Part shown: one piece after another, positions 1 through 9,294 of the stretch
Position numbering within the stretch: the stretch's first letter is position 1
Layout: the number at the start of each line of letters is the position of its first letter
Assembly (NCBI GenBank): GCA_016223145.1
Contig: JACRPN010000001.1
Span: forward strand, 62,001 to 126,000
Direction of reading: 5' to 3'
DNA: 64,000 bases
Source: Armatimonadota bacterium
GTDB taxonomy: Bacteria > Armatimonadota > Fimbriimonadia > Fimbriimonadales > Fimbriimonadaceae
The notes under the pieces: generated by a model
What the model was told of the DNA's origin: nothing
The model's database searches: none
The model's input: the letters and a program-made list of their open reading frames with translations, nothing else
Program-made: the position numbers and the translations under genes

Positions 1-901
1 TCGGCTCGCCCTGGGTGCCGGTGGTGAGCACAACGAGCTTCTCGGGAGGATAGGCCTCTTTGTCTTCCAGCTTGATCCGCACGCCTTTGGGAATGCTCAG
101 ATACCCCAGGTTCGAGCAAAGATCGACGTTGCGCTCCATGCGCCGCCCGACCACCATCACCTTCCGCCCTGTTTCGGCGGCCACGTCGTAGACCTGCTGC
201 ATCCGGTGGATGTTCGAGGCGAATGTGGTGAGCAGCACCCTTCCCGGCGCCTCCATGAAGACCTTTCGAAGCCCCTCAGCCACCCTCCGCTCGCTGGGTC
301 CCCAACCGGGACGCTCGACGTTCGTCGAGTCGCTGAGCAGCACGACGACACCCTCCTTGCCAAGCTCGCCGAACCGTGCGATGTTCGAGAGCTTGCCGTC
401 CACGGGGCTGAAATCCAGCTTGAAGTCGCCGGTCAACAGCACAATCCCGTGCGAGGTGCGAATGGCAAAAGAAGCGCACTCGGGAATGGAGTGGGTTACG
501 CGGATGGCCTCGACGCTGAGCGCCCCGGCCTTCACCGGCTCGCCAAACTTCATTTCCTTCAGGCTGTAGGACTTCTTGGGAAGCTCCTCCTCCAGCTTGG
601 CGTTGGCGAGCGCCAACGTGAGCTCCGTCCCGTAGACTGGCGCCTTCAGGTTCGGCAACAGATAAGAGAGTGCGCCGATGTGGTCCTCGTGGCCGTGAGT
701 TAGGAAGATTCCCCGCACCTTGTCCTGGTTCTCGATCAGATAGGTGAAATCCGGGATGACGATATCGACGCCCGGCATCTCCTCGGTCGGGAAGGAGAGG
801 CCCACGTCCACCACGATGATGTCATCGCCCTCGCGGATCGCCGTACAGTTCTTGCCGATTTCCCCAACGCCGCCGAGGGGAATGATCTCTACCTTTGCCA
901 C
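1..901 (-). CDS. rnj: Ribonuclease J, N-terminal part (runs off the window)
   Basis: Metallo-beta-lactamase/beta-CASP ribonuclease acting in mRNA decay and rRNA maturation. About 300 N-terminal residues are visible of a family normally near 550. The protein opens VAKVEIIPLGGVGEIGKN, followed by the metal-binding motif LTHGHEDHIGAL near residue 80; the window edge cuts it just after the beta-CASP motif TGTQGEP. The GTG at 901 is chosen because the family's conserved N-terminus begins there; no strong ribosome-binding site is seen. It lies 53 bp downstream of the epimerase gene on the same strand and could be cotranscribed. Family identity is secure; only the C-terminal domain is unseen. Confidence 0.93.
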   Translation of the reverse strand, partial: MAKVEIIPLGGVGEIGKNCTAIREGDDIIVVDVGLSFPTEEMPGVDIVIPDFTYLIENQDKVRGIFLTHGHEDHIGALSYLLPNLKAPVYGTELTLALANAKLEEELPKKSYSLKEMKFGEPVKAGALSVEAIRVTHSIPECASFAIRTSHGIVLLTGDFKLDFSPVDGKLSNIARFGELGKEGVVVLLSDSTNVERPGWGPSERRVAEGLRKVFMEAPGRVLLTTFASNIHRMQQVYDVAAETGRKVMVVGRRMERNVDLCSNLGYLSIPKGVRIKLEDKEAYPPEKLVVLTTGTQGEP

Positions 902-954
902 GGGCCGCAGGGTACCTGGAGCCTGCCGGTTTGGACTCGCGCCGCTGGCCCGCT

Positions 955-1881
955 TTACATGCCGGCGTTATATCGCACCAAGTCGGCCAGACCCTTATCC
1001 AGCGCCACCAGCGCCGAAAAGCCGAGCATCTGGCGAGCCAAACTCGGGTCGCAATAGGAACGGCGGATGTCGCCTTGTCGGGCAGGTTCGTGACGAAGCG
1101 TGGCGATGCGGCCTGCCGCACGAAAGGCGATCTGCGCGAGTTGTAGGAGGTTGGTCGCCATGCCCGTGCCGACATTGACCGCGTCGCCTTTCGCCGTCTT
1201 GGCCTTCATTGCCGCCAGGTTGGCGCGCACGACGTCGGAGACGTGGACGAAGTCGCGGGTCTGCTTGCCGTCGCCGTAGATGACCAGGGGCTGGCCGGCC
1301 ATCGCCCGTTCGGCAAAAATGCTGATGACCCCGGAATAGGGGCTGCTCGGGTCTTGGCGCGGGCCATAGACGTTGAAATACCGCAGGGAAATGCCCTGTG
1401 CCCCGTTGCCGCTAGCCGCGGAAAGCAGATGCTCGCCATAGAGCTTCTGCGCGCCGTAGTTCGAGATCGGGTTCAGCTTGGCGTCCTCGCGGATCGGCAT
1501 GGTCATCACGTCGCCATACACCGCCGCCGAAGAGCTGAAGATGAACCTCGCGCCGGCCTTCTTGGACGCCTCCAGTGCGACCAAAGTGCCTAGCGAGTTG
1601 ACGTTATGGGTCGCAATGGGTTCGACGATGGACTTCTGCACGCTCACCACCGCCGCCAAATGAAACACGGCCTCACAGCCTTGGGCCATTGAATCGACGA
1701 TCGACTCGTTGGTCACCGACCCCCGCTCGAACACGAACTTGCCCTGAACTGCGCTCAAGTTCTCGAGCTTGCCTGCTGAAAGATCGTCGAGAACCCGAAC
1801 CTGGTGGCCCTCCGCAACGAGTGCCTCTGTAAGGTGGCTGCCGATGAAACCGGCTCCGCCAGTAACTAAAACTTGCGCCAT
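955..1881 (-). CDS. NAD-dependent sugar-nucleotide epimerase (GalE-like, extended SDR)
   Basis: A 308-residue extended short-chain dehydrogenase. The N-terminal Rossmann motif VTGGAGFIGSHL binds NAD, and the catalytic set is the Ser-rich FSSSAAVYG strand followed by YGAQK (YxxxK) near residue 150. The family converts UDP-glucose/UDP-galactose or related UDP-sugars; exact substrate cannot be read. GGAG sits about five bases before the ATG, supporting the start. It lies downstream of the rml cluster on the same strand across a 277-bp spacer, so it may have its own promoter while serving the same envelope-sugar pathway. A WbpP-type or UDP-glucuronate epimerase is the main alternative. Confidence 0.88.
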   Translation of the reverse strand: MAQVLVTGGAGFIGSHLTEALVAEGHQVRVLDDLSAGKLENLSAVQGKFVFERGSVTNESIVDSMAQGCEAVFHLAAVVSVQKSIVEPIATHNVNSLGTLVALEASKKAGARFIFSSSAAVYGDVMTMPIREDAKLNPISNYGAQKLYGEHLLSAASGNGAQGISLRYFNVYGPRQDPSSPYSGVISIFAERAMAGQPLVIYGDGKQTRDFVHVSDVVRANLAAMKAKTAKGDAVNVGTGMATNLLQLAQIAFRAAGRIATLRHEPARQGDIRRSYCDPSLARQMLGFSALVALDKGLADLVRYNAGM

Positions 1882-2057
1882 TGCTCCATACCTGGCCTCA
1901 CCTCGCCGGGCGACGCCAACGTGGCGCCAGTCTCCAACAAGCCTTTGCTTCGAAGCGACACTCGGAATGGCCGGGGTGTCCTAAGCCGGATCAAACGTGC
2001 TGCCCTCTATGCCTCGAATCGTACTTGAGGCCTGATATAACCGCTGATTTACGAAGC

Positions 2058-2086
2058 ATGATAACGATACCTCACCCTTTGACCAA
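2058..2086 (-). promoter_or_regulatory. Possible sigma-70-type promoter for the epimerase gene
   Basis: On the minus strand a TTGGTC box (2086-2081) is followed after 17 bp by TATCAT (2063-2058), about 180 bp before the epimerase ATG. The spacer 1882-2158 is otherwise AT-richer than its neighbours and holds no gene that can be supported. This is a consensus match only. Confidence 0.25.
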
Positions 2087-2158
2087 TCCTGGCCATTCCG
2101 CTGTTCCACACGCTCCAATCAACCCACTATTCTCCCAAAAAACGGTAAATATCGAAGG

Positions 2159-3040
2159 CTAGGCGAACACGTCCCCATTGCAGATGGAATGCAGATAGCG
2201 CCCGTAGTCGTTCTTGCGCATGCTTTCGGCGATGGCCGAAAGCCGGCCCGCGTCGATCCACCCGTTTCGGAAGGCGATCTCCTCCGGACATGCCACCAAC
2301 AGGCCCTGTCGCTGCTCGATGGCCTCGATGAAGGTCGAAGCCTGAAGCATCGATGCGTGAGTCCCCGTATCGAGCCACGCGTAGCCGCGGCCCATCACCT
2401 CGACCCGGAGCTTGCCGTCCTTGAGGTACAGGCGGTTCAGGTCCGTTATCTCGAGTTCTCCCCGGGCCGACGGCTTCAGCGATCTGGCCCGCTCACACGC
2501 CGTCGAATCATAGAAGTACAGACCCGTTATAGCAAGTTTTGACCGTGGTTCCTTGGGCTTTTCCTCCAGGCTCAACGCGACACCCTCTCTCATCTCGACC
2601 ACGCCATAGTCGCCGGGGTTCTCGACCGGGTAAGCGAACACGCAAGCGCCGCTCTCCTGGCCTTTCGCCCTTTGAAGCAGCTCGGAAAGGCCGTGGCCGT
2701 AGAAGATGTTGTCTCCCAAGATCAGGGCGGCCCCCTGGCCCGACATGAACGGCTCAGCGAGAATCATTGCTTGGGCGAGCCCGTCGGGGCTGGGCTGGAC
2801 GGTGTACTCGATTTCCATTCCCCAAGCCGAGCCATCGCCGAGGAGCTTTTCAAAGGCCGGCTGGTCGGCAGGCGTGGTGATCACCAGGACCTTTCGGATC
2901 CCCGCGAGCATCAAGGTGCTCAGCGGGTAGTAGATCATGGGTTTGTTATAGATTGGGACCAGTTGTTTGCTCACAGCCAGCGTTGCAGGCCAGAGCCTGC
3001 TGCCGGTACCGCCCGCCAGGATGATTCCGCGATCGATCAC
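2159..3040 (-). CDS. rmlA: Glucose-1-phosphate thymidylyltransferase
   Basis: Makes dTDP-glucose from dTTP and glucose-1-phosphate, the first step of dTDP-rhamnose synthesis. The 293-residue product starts [18 protein letters not shown], with the nucleotidyltransferase loop [11 protein letters not shown], then [24 protein letters not shown] and the C-terminal [11 protein letters not shown] are typical of RmlA. The reading frame is open further upstream, but the GTG at 3040 is preferred because GGGGAGGA precedes it and the conserved N-terminus starts there. That GTG overlaps the rmlB stop codon by four bases, implying translational coupling. Length is normal. Confidence 0.95.
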   Translation of the reverse strand: MIDRGIILAGGTGSRLWPATLAVSKQLVPIYNKPMIYYPLSTLMLAGIRKVLVITTPADQPAFEKLLGDGSAWGMEIEYTVQPSPDGLAQAMILAEPFMSGQGAALILGDNIFYGHGLSELLQRAKGQESGACVFAYPVENPGDYGVVEMREGVALSLEEKPKEPRSKLAITGLYFYDSTACERARSLKPSARGELEITDLNRLYLKDGKLRVEVMGRGYAWLDTGTHASMLQASTFIEAIEQRQGLLVACPEEIAFRNGWIDAGRLSAIAESMRKNDYGRYLHSICNGDVFA

Positions 3041-4059
3041 AAGTCCTCCCCGAGGCTGGGCCCATAGAACCGCCGGATGAAGTCCTGACACTCTTCGCGC
3101 GCCGTAAGCGGCCGCCACCAGTCCTGCCGCTCTTTGTACCAACGCACGGTTTCGCGCAGGCTCTGCTCAAACGGCTTTTTGGGCGACCACCCGAGGCCCT
3201 GGAGCTTCTTGGCGCTCATCGAATAGCGCTGGTCGTGGGCCCCCTTGCGCGGGTCGGGAATCTTCTTCACGAGGCTCTCGTCGCGACCGGTCTCTTCGAG
3301 CAGAACCCTCACGATCTCCAGGTTGGTCCGCTCGTTCACATCGCCGATATTGTAAACCTCTCCAGCTTGTCCCTTGAGCAAAGCGGTCAGAACGCCCGCC
3401 GCATGGTCCTCGGCATGGATCCACTCGCGAACCTGGTCGCCTTCCCCATACAGCGGCACCTTCTTGCCGTCGATCAGGCGCACGGCGAAGAACGAAATGA
3501 GCTTTTCAGGGAATTGGAATGGCCCGTAGGTGTTGCCGCCGCGGGTCACGACAGCAGGGGTGCCGAAAGCCTTGACGTGCGCCCGCACCTGAAGGTCGCC
3601 CCCGGCCTTGCTGGCGCTGTAAGGGGTGTTCGGCTGGATGGGGCTCTGCTCGGTGAACTCGCCCTCAAGAATCGATCCATACACCTCGTCTGTGCTCACG
3701 TGGACCAGCTTTTCGACGCCGTGCTTTTTGACCGCCTCAAGCAAAGTGTAAACGCCGAGAACGTCAGTTTGTATAAAACTTCCAGCTTCGAGGATAGACC
3801 GATCGTTGTGGCTCTCTGCGGCGAAATTGACGATATGGGTGATGCCGCGGTTCCCAAAGACCTGATCGATGAGCGCTGCGTCCTGGATCTTCCCCTCGAC
3901 GAAAGAGATGCTGCCCCGAAAGTCGTCGATGGTGGAGAGGTTTCCCGCATAGGTCAGGGCGTCGAGCACTATGATCTCTGCGCTTGGGAGCTCACGCAGG
4001 GCCAAGCGCACGAAATGAGAACCGATGAACCCGGCCGCGCCGGTGACGAGCAATTTCAT
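3037..4059 (-). CDS. rmlB: dTDP-glucose 4,6-dehydratase
   Basis: Extended SDR enzyme making dTDP-4-keto-6-deoxyglucose. The 340-residue product begins [27 protein letters not shown] and YSASKAGGD (YxxxK) are the RmlB active-site signatures, and [16 protein letters not shown] is the conserved substrate loop. A longer reading frame exists upstream, but that part lies inside rmlC. The ATG at 4059 overlaps the rmlC stop by four bases, and the 3' end overlaps rmlA by four, so C-B-A form one tightly coupled operon. No rmlD is seen nearby, so the final 4-reductase step is encoded elsewhere or a different deoxysugar is made. Confidence 0.96.
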   Translation of the reverse strand: MKLLVTGAAGFIGSHFVRLALRELPSAEIIVLDALTYAGNLSTIDDFRGSISFVEGKIQDAALIDQVFGNRGITHIVNFAAESHNDRSILEAGSFIQTDVLGVYTLLEAVKKHGVEKLVHVSTDEVYGSILEGEFTEQSPIQPNTPYSASKAGGDLQVRAHVKAFGTPAVVTRGGNTYGPFQFPEKLISFFAVRLIDGKKVPLYGEGDQVREWIHAEDHAAGVLTALLKGQAGEVYNIGDVNERTNLEIVRVLLEETGRDESLVKKIPDPRKGAHDQRYSMSAKKLQGLGWSPKKPFEQSLRETVRWYKERQDWWRPLTAREECQDFIRRFYGPSLGEDL

Positions 4060-4532
4060 GGCAGCTTGAACTTGGAATCCGGGTCTCCCTCGTGCCGGAT
4101 TTCGTCCACAGGCTCCTTCTTTCCCCAGCCTGCATAGAGGCGGTCGGGGAAGTTCAGCACGAAAGCGTCTGCCTCGCCTACATTCTTGTAGGCATGGACG
4201 ACGCCTGGAGGAACGAGCACGAGCACAGGATTGTCCTTTCCAACACTCAATCGGATGAAAGCGTCGCCTTTTCCAGGGCGATTTTCCCAAAGATAGAGCT
4301 CGTAGGCCCCGTCGATGAAGGCGAAGCCGTCGGTTTGGTCCACGTGCTCATGGGGACCTCGCGCGATTCCAGGGTGTGTGACGCTGAGATAGCTCATGGC
4401 CGGACGAAAGCCTTCCGGAAGCTCATCGTCGCGAAAGAGCTCCGTCAGCACGCCGCGAGCATCCCTGTATTGCCCTAACGGCTTGACGATCACGCCCGGC
4501 ATCGGCTTTTGGACATCCATGTCTGAACGCAA
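4056..4532 (-). CDS. rmlC: RmlC-family dTDP-4-keto-sugar 3,5-epimerase
   Basis: A 158-residue cupin of the RmlC family. The core reads RGPHEHVDQTDGFAFIDG, then YELYLWENR and VLVPPGVVHAYKN, which are cupin strands with the catalytic His region. It is shorter than classical RmlC (about 180 residues) and has RGPHEH where typical enzymes have RGLHxQ, so it may be a variant 3,5- or 3-epimerase. It is the first gene of the overlapping rmlCBA cluster. The start may be 4532 or the Met at 4520. The GH2 gene ends only 7 bp upstream on the same strand, so read-through from it is possible. Confidence 0.85.
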   Translation of the reverse strand: MRSDMDVQKPMPGVIVKPLGQYRDARGVLTELFRDDELPEGFRPAMSYLSVTHPGIARGPHEHVDQTDGFAFIDGAYELYLWENRPGKGDAFIRLSVGKDNPVLVLVPPGVVHAYKNVGEADAFVLNFPDRLYAGWGKKEPVDEIRHEGDPDSKFKLP

Positions 4533-4539
4533 AGTGTAC

Positions 4540-7500
4540 CTAGGGCACCAACCTCAGCTTCAGAGTTGAATGGACCTTGTCCCCCTTCTTCAGCAACCTT
4601 CCCTTTCCGTAGTTCAGCTCCCACTCCCAGAGCCCAGCGCCGGTGCCGCCGTAGAAATCGTTGACATGGACGGAGATGCGGTCGGTCTCCACCATCGCGC
4701 GCAGGTGTTGCGAGCCGTCCGAAAGGATCTCGGCACCACCCATATCGAACGACCAGACCTTCGCCCACCGGATGTGCCTCTTCGTGCTTCGAAAATCCAC
4801 TAGACCATACGCGTTGTGGGCAGACATACCTCCAGCGCCGACCTCCGGGTCTCTGCCTTCTCTCTTGTCCATGGGGTAGATCGACTGCGACAACGAACTG
4901 GCGTCGCCAGTTGCCCTCCCAATGTGGTTAGAGGGGTAAATGTCCCACTCTGCGTCTCGCTTCCACCGGATCATCGTGTCCTGAAGCCGCACGGAGAATC
5001 GCTGCCCTATCTCGCGAAACCAACGATCCTCTCCTTGGTAGGTGAACTCAGACTGGCAAGTGATCTCTCCTTCTGGGGTGATCAGGTAGTCGTAGGACCC
5101 CTCGAAAGCATCGTAGCTGCCAGCGACGTGAACTTTGACGTTGCGTTCGTTCTTGGTCACTGCGATTCCCTTGAACTTCCAGGTCTCCTGTGCCGGCATC
5201 GGCTTTAGGGGAGCGCCAGTCGGAAGCAAATGCAGCAAGGGGAGTTCGGTCAAGAACGGAGAGCCGTTGAGCGTGCAGCGGCGTAGCAGTCCGACATCCC
5301 GGCTGAACGCGATCTCAAACCGTTCGCCGGAAAGGGTCACGGTGTTGCCGCCAAGATCACCGGACTCGAAGATCGACAAAGGGCCTGAGAGGATCGGTTT
5401 GGCGGTAGGTTCTTCGCTGCTCTTTGGTCCCCAAGCGACGGCGTTGGGTACCGAGTAATCGGTCCACTTTGAGCGGGATACCTGCGGTGTGATCGACCAC
5501 TTGTCTGAATCTTGGAGGTCGCCCGAGCGAGGGAACACGATGAGCCCTTCGGACCTAGGTGGAATCGCCCCAACGCCAATCCGGAATCCCTGGGATAGCT
5601 TGTTGGACTGTAGGTGATACACGGCGCCCTGGATGGTCAGAAAGTCGTTATCATTCCTGATCCGAAGCGCCAGGTTCTGCTCCGTCCCCTCAAACGCAAC
5701 GCGCTCCACTCCCAGGATCTTCGTCGGTTCGTAGAGCATTCGGATGTGCCAGGTCTCTGGCTTGGGGCTTCTCCAACCGTCGACGACACCCCAAGGCGCA
5801 TCGCCAACGATCCCTCGATCCTTGAAGCTGTAGAGGGGCTCCACAAAGTGCGACCTTGTCGCCTCACGGCCGTATTCCAGGCCTCGATTGGGCACGCAGA
5901 AAAGGTCGTCGGACCAGGCCCAGATGAAGCTTCCCTGGGTGACCTTGCTCTTCTCGAACGCCGCCATGACCTCTTTGTAGGGCTCGACGTAGTAGTCCCG
6001 AATCCCCGGGTCCACCCACATTTCGGCCACGTCGTTCCAGATGCCCTGGAAGATGCACAAGCTCTCATCGAAGATCAGGGGGGCCTTCATCTTGCCCTCG
6101 GCATCCTGGATTCGGCTGAGAGCGAGCGGGTTGTGCAAGGTGTAGATGTCGAGTTTGGCAGTGCTGCGGCCCACCTCGTCGCCGGGCTGGGCGCTGGTGG
6201 CGGCGGATGCCGGACGTGAGGGGTCGGCCTTCTTGGCCCATTCGAGCGCGCGCCAAAACCCCCATCCATAGCCACTCTCATTGGCCATCGACCACCACGC
6301 AACGCTCGCGTGGTTGCGGTCGCGGGCGATCAGCTCGGCCGTGTGCTGGAGAATGAGGGGGGCGTTGCGAAGGTCGTCGGAGGCATCGGCCCAGCAGAAC
6401 GGCGCTTCATCTTCGACGTACAGCCCCAGTTCGTCGGCGATCTCGGGCAGGCTGGGATGCGGCGGATAGTGGCTGGTGCGGACGGCGTTCAGATTCGCCT
6501 CCTTCATCATCTCAAGATCGCGGCGCGTGTCGGCCTCGCTGACGGCCCGGCCCTTCAAAGGGTGCTGGTCGTGGTGGCAAGTGCCGCGAAACTTGACCGG
6601 AGTGCCGTTGATGAGGATCTCGGTGCCCTTGACCTCGGTTTGGCGGAAGCCTACGCGTTGGGTTACGGTCTGGAGGACTTTGCCCTTGTCGTCTTTGAGG
6701 GTGAGCTTGAGGTTGTAGAGGTTGGGGGTCTCTGCGGTCCAGAGCTTCGGGTTCCGGACGGCTGCACGAAGGTTTTTGCGCTGGCAGCTGAGTGCATCAA
6801 TTGATAGCCCCGGAGTGAAGACCATGCCCCTGTCTCCCAATCCTGGGGTCAATGCAAGCTGCTCACCCTTCATGTCTGTGAGCTCATGCTCCAACAAACA
6901 TGTGACTTCTCTTGAAGATTCGTTCGCTATGTCGACATTGACGAACGCCCTCTTCTCACCCCAATCCTCAACCCTCCACTCAAAATCCCGAATATGCACC
7001 TCAGGCACCTGGAACAGCTTCACGCTTCTCCAAATTCCCGCCAGATGGAAGTAGGCGTAGATGGACATCTTGTCCAGGTGGTCGCTGGCGACCGTGTGCT
7101 CCTGAACGTCCAGCGCCAGCACGTTTTCACCGGGCTTGAGAGCGTCGGTTAAGTCAGCTTCAAAGGGCGTCGCACCGCCAATATGCCTTGCAACGAGGAC
7201 CCCATTGCAGTACACCTCGCAGCCGGAGTACACGCCCTCGAAGCGGATTTTGGTGCGCATTTTCACCTCCCCCCTTGCTTCCGATTTCTGACTTGTCGGG
7301 AAGGGAGAGGTCGGTGAGCCTTGCGAACCGGGAGAGGGGGAGTTGGGAGCCTGAAACCTGACCCGGTAGCCCCCGTGTCCCGACCTGACCACAAACCCTT
7401 CCATCTCCCAATGTGCCGGCACCTGGATGTCTTTCCACTTGGAGTCGTCGAATCCTGGTTTCTCAAAGCCCTTGGGTGGGTCGCCCATGAACTTCCAGGT

Positions 7501-8529
7501 TCCATCGAGCAGGGTCACCTTGGGCTTGTAGCCAAGTTCGGTCAGGCCGTATTGGAAGTTGGCGGCGTCGATTTCGGCCGTAGCCGACTGCGCCGGCACG
7601 GAACCGGCGGCTACGGGCGCAAACCCTTTGGACGCCGGCACGGAACCGGCGGCTACCGAGCCCCCGGACGCAGGCTGAAGATCTGCGGCTACGGGCGCAA
7701 ACCCTTTGGACGCCGGCACGGAACCGGCGGCTACGGAGCTTCCGGACGCAGGCTGAAGACCGGCGGCTACGGGCGCAAACCCTTTGGACGCCGGCACGGA
7801 ACCGGCGGCTACGGAGCTTCCGGACGCAGGCTGAAGATCTGCGGCTACAGGTGTGAAATTGAATTTCACCTTGCCCTTCATTCCAACCGGCATGGGAACG
7901 GAGAACATCCCATTGGAGTCCGTTTGGACAGTCTTGCGCACCTCCACCCTACCGACCATCCGCACCTCCACACTCCCCAAGTGCGGCTCCGCTCCCCACC
8001 CGTCCGTCACGATCCCGACGATGTTCCCCTGCAAGTCGCTGGCGGCGTGAATCTCGGGCTTTCCGGCGGCATAGGGTTCGGAATACACCTCGACTTCGCG
8101 GAACGTGGGGCCGTTGGTGATGTTGCCGAGGCGCACCTTGGGCGTCATCACCGGCTCAAACCGGCAGATCACGATCCCTCGAAGGCGTTGGCCCTTCTCG
8201 CCAAAATGCTGCAGCGTCCGCCAGTCGCCCTTGGCGTCATCCCAAACCTGAACGTCCAGTTCCTCGGTGTAGGTGCCGTACTGGTGCACCACCACTTCAG
8301 CCACCTTGACCGCCGTGGGCCAATCGAGCTGATACCAGGCGCCCACGTTGTGCCCGGGGATCCCGGACCAGCGGGTGTTCGGATTGCCGTCGTTGGCCCG
8401 CTCCGGGCGATAATCGCCATAGAACTCGAACGCCGAGGCCTTGGCAGAAAGAGCGAGATTCTTTGGCGCGGCGTTCTGGCTCACGCCGATCGCCCCCGCA
8501 AGGACGAGAGGAAGGAGGAATTGGAGCAT
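4540..8529 (-). CDS. Secreted GH2 glycoside hydrolase (beta-galactosidase-like) with F5/8 type C domain and repeat-derived insertions
   Basis: A 1329-residue exported enzyme. Residues 1-20 are a signal peptide; about 25-150 form an F5/8 type C (discoidin) carbohydrate-binding domain; about 155-225 look like a small beta-sandwich linker; then GH2 jelly-roll, Ig-like and TIM-barrel domains, with NAVRTSHYPPHPSLPEIADE as the barrel signature, the acid/base Glu in MANESG near residue 751 and a likely nucleophile Glu in IFDESL near residue 822. A C-terminal beta-galactosidase small-chain-like region follows. Two stretches do not belong to the family: residues about 227-314 are a Pro/Ala/Ser tandem repeat, and 393-422 a Pro/Ser-rich insert inside the sugar-binding domain. 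Substrate is probably a beta-galactoside of plant or exopolysaccharide origin. Confidence 0.92.
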   Translation of the reverse strand: MLQFLLPLVLAGAIGVSQNAAPKNLALSAKASAFEFYGDYRPERANDGNPNTRWSGIPGHNVGAWYQLDWPTAVKVAEVVVHQYGTYTEELDVQVWDDAKGDWRTLQHFGEKGQRLRGIVICRFEPVMTPKVRLGNITNGPTFREVEVYSEPYAAGKPEIHAASDLQGNIVGIVTDGWGAEPHLGSVEVRMVGRVEVRKTVQTDSNGMFSVPMPVGMKGKVKFNFTPVAADLQPASGSSVAAGSVPASKGFAPVAAGLQPASGSSVAAGSVPASKGFAPVAADLQPASGGSVAAGSVPASKGFAPVAAGSVPAQSATAEIDAANFQYGLTELGYKPKVTLLDGTWKFMGDPPKGFEKPGFDDSKWKDIQVPAHWEMEGFVVRSGHGGYRVRFQAPNSPSPGSQGSPTSPFPTSQKSEARGEVKMRTKIRFEGVYSGCEVYCNGVLVARHIGGATPFEADLTDALKPGENVLALDVQEHTVASDHLDKMSIYAYFHLAGIWRSVKLFQVPEVHIRDFEWRVEDWGEKRAFVNVDIANESSREVTCLLEHELTDMKGEQLALTPGLGDRGMVFTPGLSIDALSCQRKNLRAAVRNPKLWTAETPNLYNLKLTLKDDKGKVLQTVTQRVGFRQTEVKGTEILINGTPVKFRGTCHHDQHPLKGRAVSEADTRRDLEMMKEANLNAVRTSHYPPHPSLPEIADELGLYVEDEAPFCWADASDDLRNAPLILQHTAELIARDRNHASVAWWSMANESGYGWGFWRALEWAKKADPSRPASAATSAQPGDEVGRSTAKLDIYTLHNPLALSRIQDAEGKMKAPLIFDESLCIFQGIWNDVAEMWVDPGIRDYYVEPYKEVMAAFEKSKVTQGSFIWAWSDDLFCVPNRGLEYGREATRSHFVEPLYSFKDRGIVGDAPWGVVDGWRSPKPETWHIRMLYEPTKILGVERVAFEGTEQNLALRIRNDNDFLTIQGAVYHLQSNKLSQGFRIGVGAIPPRSEGLIVFPRSGDLQDSDKWSITPQVSRSKWTDYSVPNAVAWGPKSSEEPTAKPILSGPLSIFESGDLGGNTVTLSGERFEIAFSRDVGLLRRCTLNGSPFLTELPLLHLLPTGAPLKPMPAQETWKFKGIAVTKNERNVKVHVAGSYDAFEGSYDYLITPEGEITCQSEFTYQGEDRWFREIGQRFSVRLQDTMIRWKRDAEWDIYPSNHIGRATGDASSLSQSIYPMDKREGRDPEVGAGGMSAHNAYGLVDFRSTKRHIRWAKVWSFDMGGAEILSDGSQHLRAMVETDRISVHVNDFYGGTGAGLWEWELNYGKGRLLKKGDKVHSTLKLRLVP
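7262..7350 (-). repeat. Repeat-derived in-frame insertion in the GH2 gene (residues about 393-422)
   Basis: The insert splits the GH2 sugar-binding domain between YRVRFQAP and MRTKIRFEGVYSG. Its peptide SPSPGSQGSPTSP matches APSPGSLRSPASP of the Dxs N-terminal extension at codon level in the same reading frame, 29 of 36 bases agreeing by hand alignment. It also contains TCCCGACA-like sequence seen in spacers. It is read as coding because no stop or frame change occurs. Confidence 0.7.
7590..7850 (-). repeat. 78-bp tandem repeat inside the GH2 gene
   Basis: Copies of GCCGGCACGGAACCGGC start at 7592, 7634, 7712 and 7790; the last three are exactly 78 bp apart and the first unit is truncated to 42 bp. 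Each unit encodes a 26-residue Ala/Pro/Ser/Val block and keeps frame since 78 and 42 are multiples of three. A single related unit lies in the spacer at 36999-37066 and a core copy at 29509-29525. Confidence 0.9.
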
Positions 8530-8631
8530 GGCTCAACACCCGTCATGTGATGGGCACCTCCCACTTAGTTAGCGCAAAGGGGCGCAAAGTCCTTTCGCCA
8601 ATGACGACTCAGATGGATTGGAGGCGCTGGG

Positions 8632-9198
8632 CTAAACCCGAACGCGCTCGCGGACGGGAGTCGACACGAGGCTCTCATTCGGCCTTTCCAGCTCTTGGCG
8701 GCCCCGCTCAACAACGCCCATCGCCTTGCCGACCACGCCTTCGAGCTGCAAGAGCACGTCGTGTGCGTAGCTCTCCGCGCCGCGCCGAATGGTGTTGCCA
8801 TCGCGCTCGGCGCTGTTGCGAATCTCTTCGGCCTGGGCTTTCGCCAGCTTGAGGACCTCGCTTTCTGAAACCAGCCGCTCTTGCTGCAGCTTGCCTTGCT
8901 CGATCAGTCGCTCAGCTTCACGCTTTGCTTCGGCCAAGAAGCGCTCGCCCTCGCGCCGGGCCGCTTCAACGGTGGCGCTCGCGTCAGTCTTGGCGCTGTC
9001 CACGATGCGCTCGGATTCACGCACTTTGGCGCTGGCTTCTTTGAGTTCGTTGGGGAGGGACGCGCGGATCTTGGCGATCTGAATCGAGAGTTCATCCCTG
9101 TTCAAGCCGTACGCCAGCTTGCCGAAGTAGCGAGGCTCGTCCACGATCTGATCGTGAAGCTCCTGCAACATCCGGAGGATATCGTTGTTTTGCGCCAT
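8632..9198 (-). CDS. Coiled-coil protein resembling ATP synthase subunit B / DivIVA-type proteins
   Basis: A 188-residue, highly charged protein with no membrane segment. Residues about 50-170 are almost continuous helix with heptad-like Ala/Glu/Arg spacing (SAKTDASATVEAARREGERF), typical of the F0-B/V-ATPase-H-like and DivIVA-like coiled coils often found in cell-division or cell-wall contexts. The start at 9198 (MAQNNDIL) is preferred since GGTGGA lies about eight bases upstream; an in-frame ATG at 9213 adds five residues. It follows coaD on the same strand. The function cannot be given from sequence; a role as a structural or septum-associated protein is inferred only from fold. Confidence 0.75.
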   Translation of the reverse strand: MAQNNDILRMLQELHDQIVDEPRYFGKLAYGLNRDELSIQIAKIRASLPNELKEASAKVRESERIVDSAKTDASATVEAARREGERFLAEAKREAERLIEQGKLQQERLVSESEVLKLAKAQAEEIRNSAERDGNTIRRGAESYAHDVLLQLEGVVGKAMGVVERGRQELERPNESLVSTPVRERVRV

Positions 9199-9294
9199 GA
9201 TCGGGTCCACCATTCGTGCTCTATTGTGAATGGTACGCGAGGTGTTTTACGATGGTGCCCGGCTTTTCAGTTATCCACAGGGCCCCATAGGCGC

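Noticed and set aside
7590-7850. Regularly spaced repeats resembling a CRISPR array
   Set aside because: The unit is 78 bp with the whole unit conserved, no unique spacers, and it is in frame within a coding region.
7321-8550. 409-residue plus-strand frame over the GH2 gene
   Set aside because: Antisense shadow of a clear GH2 coding region; its sequence is only the reverse text of the repeats.
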